Part shown: one piece after another, positions 27,606 through 39,479 of the stretch
Numbering within the stretch: the first letter of the stretch is position 1
Layout: the number at the start of each line of letters is the position of its first letter
NCBI RefSeq assembly: GCF_021347895.1
Contig: NC_067136.1
Location: 5,579,066 to 5,643,065 of the forward strand
Source: Acanthochromis polyacanthus
Taxonomy: Eukaryota; Chordata; Actinopteri; Pomacentridae
Direction: 5' to 3'
DNA length: 64,000 nucleotides
Made by a program: the position numbers and the translations under genes
Notes under the pieces: generated by a model
The model's input: the letters and a program-made list of their open reading frames with translations, nothing else
Told to the model about the DNA's origin: nothing
Databases searched by the model: none

Positions 27606-28590
27606 GAAGGTGCGTGTCCACTAATGTGATTTTCCCGCACGGCAACCCACCGCATCTGAACATCTCACGGCTGGTGGGCGGTCACTAGTGGACCACAGCA
27701 TGGTCACTGACCGAGCTTTCAGCTGACAGTCCAGCAGATGAGTCTGATTTCCCTTTTATTTAGAAAACACTTCAGTGAAAAGTATTTCTGAAATCATTTG
27801 AGGTGAGAAATAATCTACAGCAGCTGAATCTGTCCTGGTTTTATTTCATTGATGCTTAGATGTTTGAGGACAGTTTCAGGATGCGCGGAATCTCTGCATG
27901 CTGCATCTAATTTACATAAAGTAGAGTCCAGTCTACTTTATGCAAATGAGCTGCAGGTAAACACACCGGATCACAGATGGAAAGGCACCACAACCGGACC
28001 AGAATGCCACATGTGGGGTGTTTCCAGCTGTGATCCGGTGTGTTTACCTGCAGCTCATTTACATAAAGTAGAGCAGAGATTCCACACATCCTGAAACTGT
28101 CCTCAAACATCTAAACTAACCATCAGTGAAATAAAACCAGGACACATTCAGCTGCTGCAGCTTATTTCTCTCCTCAAATGATTTCAGAAACACTTTTCCC
28201 TGAAGTGTTTTGTAATAATCGACAAAGTTTGCAGCCGAGCCGCCATGTTGGTCCGGTTTGAAATCCAGGAGCAGACCAGCCCCCGAGTCGATGCGTTTGT
28301 CCAATCAGGGGAGGAAAGCAGCCTAAAGAAGGTGTTGAACACAGTTCACTGTGGAGGAGAAGCCTCTAACAGCTGGATCTGAGCACGCATGGTAACCATC
28401 AGTGTTTTAGAAATAAAAGGGAAAGTTTGTGGTCCAGCCGCTGTGATTATCAGACTGATCTGCTGGACTGTCAGCTGAAAGCTCGGTCATGTGACCACGC
28501 TGTGGTCCACTAGTGACCGCCCGCCGGCCGTGAGATGTTCAGGTGCGGTACGTTGCCGTGCGGGAAAAATGCATTAGTGGACACGCGGCT
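27606..28590. mobile_element. foldback (palindromic) MITE, about 980 bp
   Basis: Left and right halves are inverted copies over about 400 bp each. The ends are GTGTCCACTAATG and CATTAGTGGACAC. Shared inner strings include GTCACTAGTGGACCACAGC, ACAGTCCAGCAGAT, CTGCAGGTAAACACACCGGA and TTACATAAAGTAGAG. The centre is near 28000 (ACCAGAATGCCACATGTGGG). The right arm carries an extra 189 bp (28212-28400) flanked by the exact 8-bp repeat AGTGTTTT. No transposase is present. A shorter relative lies at 60885-61262. Superfamily not determined. Confidence 0.85.
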
Positions 28591-28599
28591 AAAGTTACA

Positions 28600-29165
28600 A
28601 ACAAACAAACGTAAACAAACACCAGCCAGTCATAAACAAACAAATGTAAGCAAACACCAGCCAGTCATAAACAAACAAACAAACACCAGCCAGTCGTAAA
28701 CAAACATAAACAAACACCAGCCAGTCGTAAACAAACACCAGCCAGTTATAAACAAACATAAACAAACACCAGCCAGTCATAAACAAACAAACAAACAAAC
28801 ACCAGCCAGTCGTAAACAAACACCAGCCAGTTATAAACAAACATAAACAAACACCAGCCAGTCGTAAACAAACACCAGCCAGTTATAAACAAACATAAAC
28901 AAACACCCGCCAGTCATAAACAAACAAACAAACAAACACCAGCCAGTCGTAAACAAACATAAACAAACACCAGCCAGTCATAAACAAATGTAAACAAACA
29001 CCGGCCAGTCATAAACAAACAAACAAACAAACACCAGCCAGTCGTAAACAAACATAAACAAACACCAGCCAGTCATAAACAAACGTAAACAAACACCAGC
29101 CAGTTATAAACAAATGTAAACAAACACCAGCCAGTCGTAAACAAACAAACATGAACAAACACCTG
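28600..29165. repeat. AAACACCAGCCAGTCGTAAAC minisatellite, left part
   Basis: Units of AAACAAACACCAGCCAGT plus CRTAAACAAACATAAAC, of variable length. The array resumes at 30779 after a transposon. Confidence 0.95.
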
Positions 29166-29166
29166 G

Positions 29167-30778
29167 GGGGTATTCCACGAAGCTGGCTAAAACAGGCTGG
29201 GCTTACGCCGGTAAGCGTGGCTTAAATAAGCGGCAACTTTAATCTCAGCTGCAAGTAGTTCCACAAACGAGGCTCAGCTGTTTTTCAGAGACGCTTATTC
29301 AAGCCAGGCTGATCCAAGCTGCGGCTGAGCGCGCGTCCGGGGGAGATAAAAAGCCCCGACGTGTCGATCGTCGAAATGATGATATTATGTCTAAAAACAG
29401 AGCGGAGACTTTCTCTTCAGCGGAGCAGAAACTTCTCACGGAGTTGTACGAGGACTACAGGGAGATTATCACAAGAAAAGGCAACACGGTTGATAAATAA
29501 AGCTCCAGACGCTGCCTGGCAAAGCATTGCCGACCGTTTAAATGCGTGTTTATTTTCTTTTTAATGAAGCACTTAGTCTGAGCGTACACACACACACGTC
29601 TGAAAATTTAATTTTCAGAGGGCAAGTTTTTGACACTGATTAGGGATAACCCACAGCTGCAGTGGTTGATGACTTTTTTTTCCTCACCCTGAAGTTTGTC
29701 ACACTACTGTGGCCCAGAGGAGATCAATCTGATGAAATAAAGCTTTCAAAACCCACTGAAGACATTTTTTATGTGTGTATAAACATATATATGAGAGAAA
29801 GAGGCTACAGCCTGGTTTTGTGTAATGTGATGGTGGTTTTCACTTTTTACTCTGGTAGGCCTAATTCATGTTCTTGATGTGACAAATATATATCCACCAT
29901 AGATGAATAAAGCAGCAGGTAACACCTAAAACCAAAGGAGGAATACTTTGGAAAAAAGGGGCAACTTCATGTGGAGATGTTTCATCAAACACTCAAACTT
30001 TGAATGAAAAGCAGAAAAAAACATGTAGGCCTACAGAGGAGATGTCATTTTTATCAGAGATGATAGTGCTACTGTGCCCTACATTTAAATAAGGGAGAAG
30101 ACACAAATGAGCTGTACACTAAATAGTTCTCTCATCATTTGGCCTCACCTTTGGATTCTCATCATGATCAGATTGGACCGCTGGTAAAAGGAAGGTATTC
30201 TTTATGGAAAACTGTGTCCTGTTTATTTTAACACAATCTGTGCCTATTCCTGTTACGTGTTGACTGAACTTTGAGGGTGAAAGAAGAAAGAAAATCAGAT
30301 ATTTCCAAGTATTTACCGCTGGTGGATTCCAACCCACGGCGCAATGAAAAGTAAAACCACATTTAATCTACTTAACTACGCTCGAACCACTGATCCACAG
30401 TTACACACTGTGACAAAATGTGTAGTGTAATATGATAGAGTTTGATTCACGGTTATTCCGGCGTTATTTAAAAAAGGTCTCAATGTATGTCACCGAACAA
30501 GAACATCACTGATTACAGATCAAGATGAATTTAATGTGTAACATGCGGTTCACAGGCGTCTTTCTGAAGCTCGTCAGAACCTTCTCTGACATGGAGTTAA
30601 AGTAAGCTTGACTGTTAGCCTGTCCCGGACCAGGCTTGTCGCTCTGGCTGAGTTACCATGGTTACCAAGCCAGGCTAGCCCTAAGCCTTGTTGGTGGAAC
30701 TAAACTCTCACTAAAGTTAGCGAAGCTGACCGAAATAAGCCAGGCTTAGACCTAAGCCAGCTTCATGGAATACCCCCC
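29167..30778. mobile_element. PIF/Harbinger-like DNA element with Myb/SANT-type fragment
   Basis: The ends are inverted repeats: TGGGGGGTATTCCACGAAGC at the left and GCTTCATGGAATACCCCCCA at the right, with homology continuing (CTGGCT, AAGCCTGG). Near 29380-29550 the plus strand encodes RAETFSSAEQKLLTELYEDY then REIITRKGNTV and, after a one-base frame change, INKAPDAAWQSIADRLNA. This resembles the Myb/SANT-like DNA-binding protein carried by Harbinger elements. No DDE nuclease ORF is seen, so it is non-autonomous. Target duplication is unresolved because the flank is repetitive. Confidence 0.7.
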
Positions 30779-31912
30779 AGCCAGTCATAAACAAACATTA
30801 ACAAACACCAGCCAGTTGTAAACATACAAATGTAAACAAACACCAGCCAGTCATAAACAAACAAACGTAAACAAACACCAGCCAGTCGTAAATAAACATA
30901 AACAAACACCAGCCAGTCATAAACAAACAAACAAACAAACACCAGCCAGTTGTAAACAAATAAATGTAAACGAACACCAACCAGTCGTAAACAAACATAA
31001 ACACCAGACAATCGTAAACAAACAAACATAAACAAACAAATGTAAACAAACACCAGCCAGTCATAAACAAGCATAAACAAATACCAGCCAGTCATAAACA
31101 AGCATAAACAAACACCAGCCAGTTGTAAACAAACAACATGAACAAACACCAGCCAGTCGTAAACAAACAAACATGAACAAACACCAGCCAGTTGTAAACA
31201 AAAAATGGAAACAAACACCAGCCAGTCATAAACAAACACCAGCCAGTCGTAAACAAACAAACATGAACAAACACCAGCCAGTTGTAAACAAAAAATGGAA
31301 ACAAACACCAGCCAGTCGTAAACAAACAAATGTAAACAAACACCAGCCAGTTGTAAACAAACAAATGTAAACAAACACCAGTCAGTCGTAAAAAAGCAAA
31401 TGTAAACAAATACCAGACAGTTTTAAACAAATGTAAACAAACACCAGCTAGTCGTAACAAACATAAACAATCACCAGCAAGTCGTAAACAAACAAATTAA
31501 ACAAACACCAGCCAGTCGTAAACAAATGTAAACAAACACCAGACAGTCGTAGACAAACAAATGTAAACAAACACCACCCAGTCGTAAACACGCAAATGTA
31601 AACAAATACCAGACAGTTTTAAATAAATGTAAACAAACACCAGCTAGTCGTAAACAAACACCAGCTAGTTGTAAATAAACAAACACTAGCTAGTTGTAAA
31701 CAAACAATCACCAGACAGTCATAAACAAACAAGCATAAACAAACACCAGCCAGTCATAAACAAAGAAACACCAGCCAGTCATAAACAAACACCAGCCAAT
31801 TGTAAACAAACATAAACAAACACCAGCCAGTTGTAAACAAACAAACATAAACAAACATCAGCCAGTCATAAACAAACAAACACCAGCCAGTCGTAAACAA
31901 ACAAACAGTAGG
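30779..31912. repeat. AAACACCAGCCAGTCGTAAAC minisatellite, right part
   Basis: Continuation of the 28600-29165 array, about 35 further copies with more point variation. It is open on the minus strand as LAGVCLRLFVYDWLVFV-type repeats, which are not a real protein. Confidence 0.95.
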
Positions 31913-31938
31913 AAGTGCAGCTTGTTGTGCAGTTAGAC

Positions 31939-31952
31939 TTTATTAATTTATT
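31939..31952 (-). terminator. twin polyadenylation signals for tsc22d4
   Basis: Two AATAAA hexamers on the minus strand at 31952-31947 and 31944-31939, about 480 bp beyond the tsc22d4 stop codon. Confidence 0.5.
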
Positions 31953-32089
31953 ACACTCTAACCTTCATCATCGTCACTCAGAACACCTGAAACTGATACC
32001 AACAGTCCTGTTGTCACGGTAACCAGGCTCCTCAACAGTCGCACTTGTTACCATGATGACATCCATAGAGGAACAGCACCTGGTGATCA

Positions 32090-32450
32090 GGTGTGTAGGA
32101 TGTGTGCAGGTTGTATCAGTGTTGTGTAGGTTGAGTTGTGTTGTGTGTCAGCGTTGTATAGTGGTCATGTTGTGTTGCAGTGTGTTGTGCTCAGGTTGTG
32201 TTGTCCTCAGGTTGTGTTGTCTATCGGTGTTGTGTTGTGCTCAAGTTGTGTTGTGTTGTGTATCAGTGTTGTGTTGTTCTCAGGTTGTGTTATGTATCAG
32301 TGTTGTGTTGTTCTCAGGTTGTGTTGTGTTGTGTATCAGTGTTGTGTTTTGCTCAAGTTGTGTTGTGTATCAGCGTTGTATTGTGCTCAGGTTGTGTTGT
32401 GCTCAGGTTGTGTTGTGTTGTGTATCAGCGTTGTATTGTGTTCAGGTTGT
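32090..32450. repeat. TTGTGTTGTGTATCAGTGTTGTG array, reaching into the tsc22d4 stop region
   Basis: Irregular 10-40-bp units of GTTGTGTTGTG, GTATCAGTGTTG and CTCAGGTTGTG. The array begins inside the final codons of tsc22d4 and makes up the proximal 3' UTR. Confidence 0.9.
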
Positions 32451-34474
32451 GTGTCAGGGCTCTCAGGATGTGGTTCTCTCTCTCCAGCTGCTGGTTCTTC
32501 TCCTGCAGGTCTCTGATTTGTTCCCTCAGAAGCTCCACCTCCTCCCTGACAGCTAGCATCAGGTGACTCTTCACCAGGTCCTACACACATGTAAACAAAC
32601 GTTAAAACAGATTTATGGGGAGTCTGTATAAGGAGCTGGATGCATGCAGGTTGCTGTAACAGCTTCATTCAGTGGTTTTAGTAACTTTCAGATCACCAGT
32701 TACCATGGAGACCTAGCTCCTCAGCATCGGTTACCATGGAGCTGTAGCTCTACAGCATCAGTTGCCATGGAGATCTAGCTCCTCAGCATCAGTTACCATG
32801 GAGATCTAGCTCCTCAGTAGTAAACTACAGCAGATATCAGACTCACCATGGCCTGTTCAATTTTGTTGTCGATGGCGGTCAGACTGTTACTGGAACTACT
32901 GCAAGACAGAGAGACAGACAGGTCAGAGACACACAGACAGGTCAGAGACACACAGACAGACAGACAGACAGACAGGTCAGAGACAGACAGGCAGAGACAG
33001 ACAGGTATCACGACATGTATCAATCAGTGATCAATAATCAATCTGATGACCTCAAGGCCAATCTGAGCATGTCTGTAGAAGAAGCTCCACCCCTGCACCT
33101 GGTTGCCGTGGTTACCTGTGGCAGAACAGCAGCAGTGACATCATGGTGGAGTTGGAGTCCTGCCCAGGGACTGACCAATGGGGGTGAGGGGCAGCAGGGG
33201 GCGGGGCTGGCAGCCTGAGAGGTCGTGGTTGGTTGGTCAGTCTGGGTTGGACCTCTGTGATTGGCTGAGTTCTGGAGGGCGGAGCCAGACACCTGTGAGT
33301 CGTCGTTGTGGGCCAGGACTCACGCACACCTGAGACGTGACCTCTGACCTTCCTACGGTCCCGTAACACCACAGTCGTCTCTGGTTGCTTCGCAACAAGC
33401 AGCCGTGTCCTCAGAGGAAGGGGCGGGGTCGATGGGGGACGCCGCTGAGGATGTGGGGCGGAGTCAGAGACCTGCTGACCTGGCATCATCTTCTTTAAAC
33501 CAGCATACATCTTCAGCCAATCAGATCTCCCTGTCAGTTCACTATCGGGCAATCATATCATTCATTGGTTGCTCAGAGAGCCTCGTCCAATGAGGAGCAG
33601 CTGTGAAGGTCCAGATGTTGTCTTCAGACTGGACTCAGAGGATCTTCTAGAAGACGGAGACACCCCAGGCTTTCATGTCCAGCTCCCTCCTACTCTCTGG
33701 TCTGTGATTGGCTGCTGCCTCATTCCAGCTCCCTCCTACTCTCTGCTCTGTGATTGGCTGCTGCCTCATTCCAGCTCCCTCCTACTCTCTGCTCTGTGAT
33801 TGGCTGCTGCCTCATTCCAGCTCCCTCCTACTCTCTGCTCTGTGATTGGCTGCTGCCTCATTCCAGCTCCCGCCCACTCATGGTCAGCCAATGGGAGGGC
33901 TGTGGGGACATTCTCCTCCTGCCCACTCACACACAGAGCCTCATTCATTCTCTGTGACTGCAGCAGCCTCAACCTGATCACCTGCACACACCTGCATGAC
34001 ATCACACCCTTCTGAGCCAATCACACAACAGGAGACCTGTCCAGCTGCTTGAACCAATCAGCAGGAACCAATTAAAAACACATCAACAACAACACAATCA
34101 AACAAACAACACACTGTAAAAACAACAACCTCAGGTAAACAACAAAGCATCACCTGGCGTCCCCCGGAAGGCTGAAGATGGTTTGGTCCAGACTGAAGGC
34201 TGAAGGAGTCTGGATAGGGGTCAGAGAGGGATGGTACGGTCCAGCAGGGGGGGAGTTGGGCTGAGAGTGGGACAGCCGGAGGACAGACTGACAGACAGAC
34301 AGGTAGGGAGACAGACAGGTAGGGAGACAGAGAGACAGACAGGTGAGACTTTGAACATTTTAACATTTAAAATGTACATTTTTGAGTGTGTACGTGTGTA
34401 CATATATATATATATGTATGTATGTATCTTATGTATATATTTAGGATTATCTTGTTATGTATGTGTGTATATAT

Positions 34475-34521
<47 letters not shown>

Positions 34522-35187
34522 CCGTCCTGCAGCGTCTACGTCCAATCGTAGAGGAGGAGGGACATTTCGTGGGCGGGGAGAAGGCGGTGGAGGGGTGGAG
34601 TCTAAGCCCTGCACTCTCATTGGCTCCCTGCGGTCCAGCAGCCGGATGTTGATTGGCTCTTCGTGTGTCGGTGAAGGTGGGCCGCTGCGCAAAACAAGCC
34701 CCGCCCCTTCCACCCCTCTCATTGGCTGAGCCAGGAGGTGGGGGATGTCCCGGGAGTGGACTCCACCTGTGTCTCTGTCTCGGCCAATCATCTCCAGAGA
34801 CTCCAGCGAGTGGGCGTGTCTCATGCTGTCCATCACCCGCCTGAACCCCGCCCCTGACTGTCTCTCCAGGAACTCCATACATGTCCATCGCCCTCGGCGA
34901 TATGACTCGCCCCGCCCCCCGCCGCCGGCCCCACCCACTGCCAGCCTCACCACCCTGAACCTGGAGGATAACCCCGCCCCCTGCCCCGCAGCATCATGGG
35001 AGACATACTTCCTCTTCAGGGAGGGCGTGGTCGGCTGGGAGGAGCTTCCTTGAGAGCTGCAGGAGGAGGCGTCTGATTGGAGGACGGACAGGACCACGCT
35101 GGGAGATGATTGGCCGGCTGGACTTTGGTGTAAGTCTGAGGTCACACTGGTGATCTGGAAGCCACTCCTCTTTTTACCACCACTCAT
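32425..35187 (-). CDS. tsc22d4: TSC22 domain family protein, TSC22D4-like, 4 coding exons
   Basis: Leucine-zipper family of transcription and stress regulators that act as dimers. Exons: 35187-34522, 34287-34154, 32898-32847, 32580-32425; GT-AG junctions, phases fit, 1,008 nt, 335 aa. The N-terminus [18 protein letters not shown] matches long TSC22D isoforms, closest in memory to TSC22D4. A second conserved block is [23 protein letters not shown] (about residues 75-105). Exon 2 gives [15 protein letters not shown]. Exons 3-4 give the TSC box [20 protein letters not shown] followed by the zipper [20 protein letters not shown]. The protein ends [12 protein letters not shown], unlike the family's usual tail after the zipper, because repeat sequence has entered the last codons. 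The long exon is P-, S- and R-rich. Confidence 0.88.
32690..32825. repeat. 31-bp repeat GTTACCATGGAGATCTAGCT
   Basis: Four copies of a unit ending CCTCAGCATCA in the tsc22d4 intron between exons 3 and 4. Confidence 0.9.
32910..33010. repeat. AGACAGACAGGTCAGAGACACAC patch
   Basis: Short ACAG-rich repeat next to the acceptor of tsc22d4 exon 3. The rest of this intron (33010-33680) shows no exon I can support. Confidence 0.75.
33680..33875. repeat. 50-bp repeat with CCAAT-type strings
   Basis: Four near-identical copies of CAGCTCCCTCCTACTCTCTG, then CTCTGTGATTGGCTGCTGCC and TCATTC. Each has a GATTGGCT inverted CCAAT box. It lies in the tsc22d4 intron between exons 2 and 3. Confidence 0.93.
34390..34520. 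repeat. (TA/TG)n tract beside tsc22d4 exon 1 donor
   Basis: Alternating TATATA/TGTATG then about 20 GT dinucleotides. The repeat abuts the exon 1 donor; on the minus strand the intron begins GTACACACACAC. Confidence 0.9.
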
Positions 35188-35194
35188 CCTCACA

Positions 35195-35198
35195 CACA

Positions 35199-35250
<52 letters not shown>
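35195..35250. repeat. (AC)n microsatellite upstream of tsc22d4 ATG
   Basis: ACAC tract starting 8 bp upstream of the start codon, so either 5' UTR or an intron edge. From 35250 to 35570 I see nothing further. Confidence 0.9.
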
Positions 35251-35579
35251 CTACAGGCTCACTGAAACACACAAACATAAAGACACAAACAAATAAGGAA
35301 CGTGTTCGTGTCACTCAGGAGTTTGTTCAAAAAACAGTTGTGTTCTGCATAAACAGACAGTCAAACAAACAAAAACAAATATATACACACATAAAGACAC
35401 AAACAAAAACAAACATGACTATGCTACTGGTCATGTGACTAATTTCGTGTAATCACTGAAGCCTTAAAGCCCGATTAGAAATGTTGACATTCAAAGCAAC
35501 ATGTTGTTTTCTTCTGTTGTTTACTTCCTAACCAGGTTCTTCAGATGATCCAGAACATTAAGCTAGTTGGAACTGAGTA

Positions 35580-36660
35580 GAGTTTGATGTCAGACATCTG
35601 TTAGCCTCTGTTTCCATCTGTTAGCATCTATTAACTTTGTTTTACATCTGATTGCATCTGTTTCCATCTGTTATCTTCTGTTTACATCTGTTAGCATCTG
35701 TTAGCTTCTCTCCTGCTTTCTGTGCTCATTAAACTACATTCTAATCCAGCTATTAAAGCTGCTTTCAGCTCCAGACGTTTCTGTTGTCAGACATCTTCTG
35801 TTAGCATCTGTTAGCTTCTGTTTCCATCTGTTAACTTCTGGTTCTATCCGTTAGCATCTGTTAGCATCTATTAACTTTGTTTTCCATCTGATTGCATCTG
35901 TTTCCATCTGTTAGCTTCTGTTAACATCTGTTAGCTTATGTTTCTATCTTTTATCTTCTGTTTACATCTGTTTGCTTCTGTTTCCATATGTTAGCATCTG
36001 TTAGCTTCTCTACTGCTCTCTGTGCTCATTAAACTACATTCTAATCCAGCTACGATAAAGCTGCTTTCAGCTCCAGATATTTCTGGCGTCAGACATCTGT
36101 TAGCCTCTGTTAGCATCTATTTACTTTGTTTTCCATCTGTTTGCATCTGTTTCCATCTGTTAGCATCTGTGAGCATCTGTTAGCTTCTGGTTTTATCCGT
36201 TAGCAACTGTTAGCATCTATTTACTTGTTCACATCTGTTTCCTTCTGTTAGTATCTGTGAGCATCTGTTAGCTTCTGGTTCCATATGTTAGCATCTGTTA
36301 GCATGTATCAGCTTCTCCTATGCTCTCTGTGCTCATTTGACTACATTCTAATCCAGCTAAACTACAATAAAGCTGCTTTCAGTTCCAGATGTTTCTGTTA
36401 TCAAATATCTAACTTCTGCTAGCATATTTTAGCTTTTGTTAGCATGTGTTAGCATGTGATAGCCTATCCAATGCTCTCCATGCTCATTAAATTACTGAAC
36501 TACAGCTGCTCTCAGTTCCAGATGTGTCTGTTGTCAGACATCTGTTAACTTCTGCTAACATCTTTTAGCTTCTGTTAGCATGTGATAGCCTATCCAATGC
36601 TCTCCATGCTCATTAAACTACTGAACTACAGCTCCTCTCAGTTCCAGATGTGTCTGTTGT
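35580..36660. repeat. TCTGTTAGCATCTGTTAGCT array with a block-level repeat
   Basis: Decamer-like units (ATCTGTTAGC, TTCTGTTTCC). A block including GTGCTCATTAAACTACATTC then TAATCCAGCTA and GCTGCTTTCAGCTCCAGA recurs at about 35725, 36025, 36330, 36480 and 36605, so a unit of roughly 300 bp was duplicated and later shortened. Confidence 0.9.
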
Positions 36661-37255
36661 CTGACGGCAGAACAAGGATGAAACAGGCGACATGCTAACT
36701 TGCTAACATTCTAATCAGCAGTAGCTTCATTTAAATACTGATTTTATGATGTCATCTGACAACAAACACAACATTTTAACAACAACAATCCCACAGTAAG
36801 GAGAAAAGCTGTGATCAGGTCGTATTGATTGATTAGTGGCTGAACAAGTGATTTGATTGGTGGAAGCTGTGTGACCTCAGTGTATTTAAATCCAGACACA
36901 ACACAGTGAAGGCAGGAAACTGTCTCACCACACATCCCATCTGTCTGTCTCTCTGTCTGTGTCCCGTCAGTGTCTCTGGTCCTGCAGCCTTCGTCTCATG
37001 GTCTTCTTCTTCTGCTGCTGCTGCTTCCTGCTTCTGCTGCTGGTTGCTTCAGTTTGCTGCCTGTTGCACAACATGGATTAACGTGAGTCACAGAGTGTTT
37101 GTGGCACTTCAGGTTCTGCAGGAATTTAACCGTTCAGACCGCAGTCAGTCGCATTCTGTGCTGCATTTCACCCAGAAGGCAGTCAGAACAGTCTGCTGCA
37201 CCTCAGAATACCCTGACAGCAGAGTGACCTGCAGTCAGACCATCCAACACCTCAT
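36661..37255. other. no gene recognised
   Basis: Unique-looking sequence. A plus-strand ORF at 36906-37271 has C/S-rich sequence with no recognised domain, and I do not support it as a gene. Confidence 0.4.
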
Positions 37256-38145
37256 TCTACACGTTATCTAACCCTACACCTCATCACCACTCTACACCTC
37301 ATTCTACACCTCATCACCACTCTACACCTCATTCTACACCTCATCACCACTCTACACCTCATTCTACACCTCATCACCACTCTACACCTCATCACCACTC
37401 TACACCTCATTCTACACCTCATCACCACTCTACACCTCATTCTACACCTCATCACCACTCTACACCTCATCACCACTCTACACCTCATTCTACACCTCAT
37501 CACCACTCTACACCTCATCACCACTCTACACCTCATTCTACACCTCATCACCACTCTACACCTCATCACCACTCTACACCTCATTCTACACCTCATCACC
37601 ACTATACACCTCATCACCACTCTACACCTCATTCTACACCTCATCACCACTCTACACCTCATCACCACTCTACACCTCATCACCACTCTACACCTCATTC
37701 TACACCTCATCACCACTCTACACCTCATCACCACTCTACACCTCATTCTACACCTCATTCTACACCTCATCACCACTCTACACCTCATTCTACACCTCAT
37801 CACCACTCTACACCTCATCACCCCTCTACACCTTATCTAACCCTACACCTCATTCTACACGTCATCTAACCCTACACCTCATCACCACTCTACACCTCAT
37901 CACCACTCTATACCTCATTCTACACCTCATCACCACTCTACACCTCATCACCACTCTACACCTCATTCTACACCTCATCACCACTCTACACCTCATTGTA
38001 CACCTCATCACCACTATACACCTCATCACCACTCTACACCTCATTCTACACCTCATCACCACATCACCACTCTACACCTCATCACCTCATTGTACACCTC
38101 ATCACCACTCTACACCACATCACCACTCTACACCTCATCACCATT
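37256..38145. repeat. minisatellite of CTACACCTCATCACCACT and CTACACCTCATT
   Basis: An 18-mer and a 12-mer alternate in irregular order for about 900 bp. Both lengths are multiples of 3, so ORFs stay open (MRCRVVMRC-type on the minus strand); these are not genes. Confidence 0.96.
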
Positions 38146-38389
38146 CATGAACATGAACCAAAACCACTTAAAAATACCACAACACAAAAAACTAAAATTA
38201 GACATAGAACAGCCAAACCAAGACGTAAGAACAACAAAAATTAGACATAAAACAGGAAAAAATGAGACATAAAAGCCAAAACAAGATGCAAAAATCTAAA
38301 ATTAAACATAAAATGGGAAAAAGCAAGACGTAAAACACCAAAAATTAGACATAAAACAGCCACAAAGAGACAACAGAAAATTCCACAGT

Positions 38390-38865
38390 AAAAGTACTTT
38401 AACTGATAAAAGTTCTCCACAGTAAAAGTACTTTCACTGATAAAAGTTCTCTACAGTAAAAGTACTTTAACTCTGATAAAAGTTCTTCACAGTAAAAGTA
38501 CTTTAACTCTGATAAAAGTTCTCCACAGTAAAAGTACTTTAACTGATAAAAGTTCTCCACAGTAAAAGTACTTTAACTGATAAAAGTTCTCCACAGTAAA
38601 AGTACTTTAACTCTGATAAAAGTTCTCCACAGTAAAAGTACTTTAACTCTGATAAAAGTTTTCCACAGTGAAAGTACTTTAACTCTGATAAAAGTTCTCT
38701 ACAGTAAAAGTACTTTAACTCTGATAAAAGTTCTCTACAGTAAAAGTACTTTAACTGATAAAAGTTCTCCACAGTAAAAGTACTTTAACTCTGATAAAAG
38801 TTCTCTACAGTAAAAGTACTTTAACTCTGATAAAAGTTCTCTACAGTAAAAGTACTTTCACTTTG
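38390..38865. repeat. 36-39-bp minisatellite AAAAGTTCTCCACAGTAAAA
   Basis: About 13 copies of ACTGATAAAAGTTCTCCACAG then TAAAAGTACTTTA, some with an extra CTC. The segment 38150-38390 before it has AAAATTAGACATAAAAC repeats. Confidence 0.95.
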
Positions 38866-38929
38866 TTACTTAAGTTTGTTTACAAACAATAAATCAACAG
38901 TAAATCACAACATGTGACGTCAACGAGGT

Positions 38930-39350
38930 AAACACTCACGTTCACGCGCTGAGCCGAGGCGCGTTCCCGTGTCCTGCTGGTCCTGATTCGGATCAGCGGC
39001 CGGTGACGTCACCACCGAGCCCGGTGACACAATCGGTCCATTATTCAGAACAACAGGCTGCGCACAGCGCATGCGCGACACAGCCCGGGAGCAGCCAAAG
39101 GTTTCGGGAGCGCGCACAGAGTTTTGCGAGAATAAAGTTTGAAAGTGAACTTCCGGTTGTTCTCCTACGGGCTTTGTTGTGATTCTGTTGGATCCTCTGA
39201 GCTGGAGTTGCTCTCCTTCTCCTTCTGCTTCTGCTGTTGCTTCTCCTCCAGAACTACTCCTCCTCACTCCTCTCTCTTCCTCTTCCTCTCCATCCTCTGT
39301 GCGCGTCTCCGTTCAGCAGCCAATGAGCGCGCAGTAAACACCTTCACGGT
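38930..39350. promoter_or_regulatory. GC/CpG-rich promoter-like segment
   Basis: CpG-dense sequence (GCGCTGAGCCGAGGCGCG, GCGCATGCGCGAC, GGGAGCGCGCACAG) in otherwise CpG-poor surroundings. GCGCATGCGC resembles an NRF1 site. It may be the promoter and non-coding first exon of tsc22d4 on the minus strand, 4 kb upstream of its ATG; this is positional inference. Confidence 0.45.
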
Positions 39351-39479
39351 CCTCCTCCTCCTTAGGTCCGGTTCTGACCCAGAGCATCTGGTGGAACCGA
39401 CTGTAGACCAGAGCCAAAGCTGGACCAGAGTCAGAGCTGGACTTGTTCCTCGACTTAGTGTTGTTATTTTAAACATGAT

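Noticed and set aside
33112..33552. 146-codon minus-strand ORF in the tsc22d4 intron as an extra exon
   Set aside because: Exons 2 and 3 already join in frame across it; the sequence is low in constraint and shows no family match.
34447..35247. tsc22d4 exon 1 extended through the (CA)n repeat at both ends
   Set aside because: The long open frame only reads through ACAC repeats; the ATG at 35187 and donor at 34522 give the conserved protein and correct phases.
36906..37271. 121-codon plus-strand ORF as a gene
   Set aside because: No recognisable domain and no supporting start or splice signals; it ends in the 37.3-kb minisatellite.
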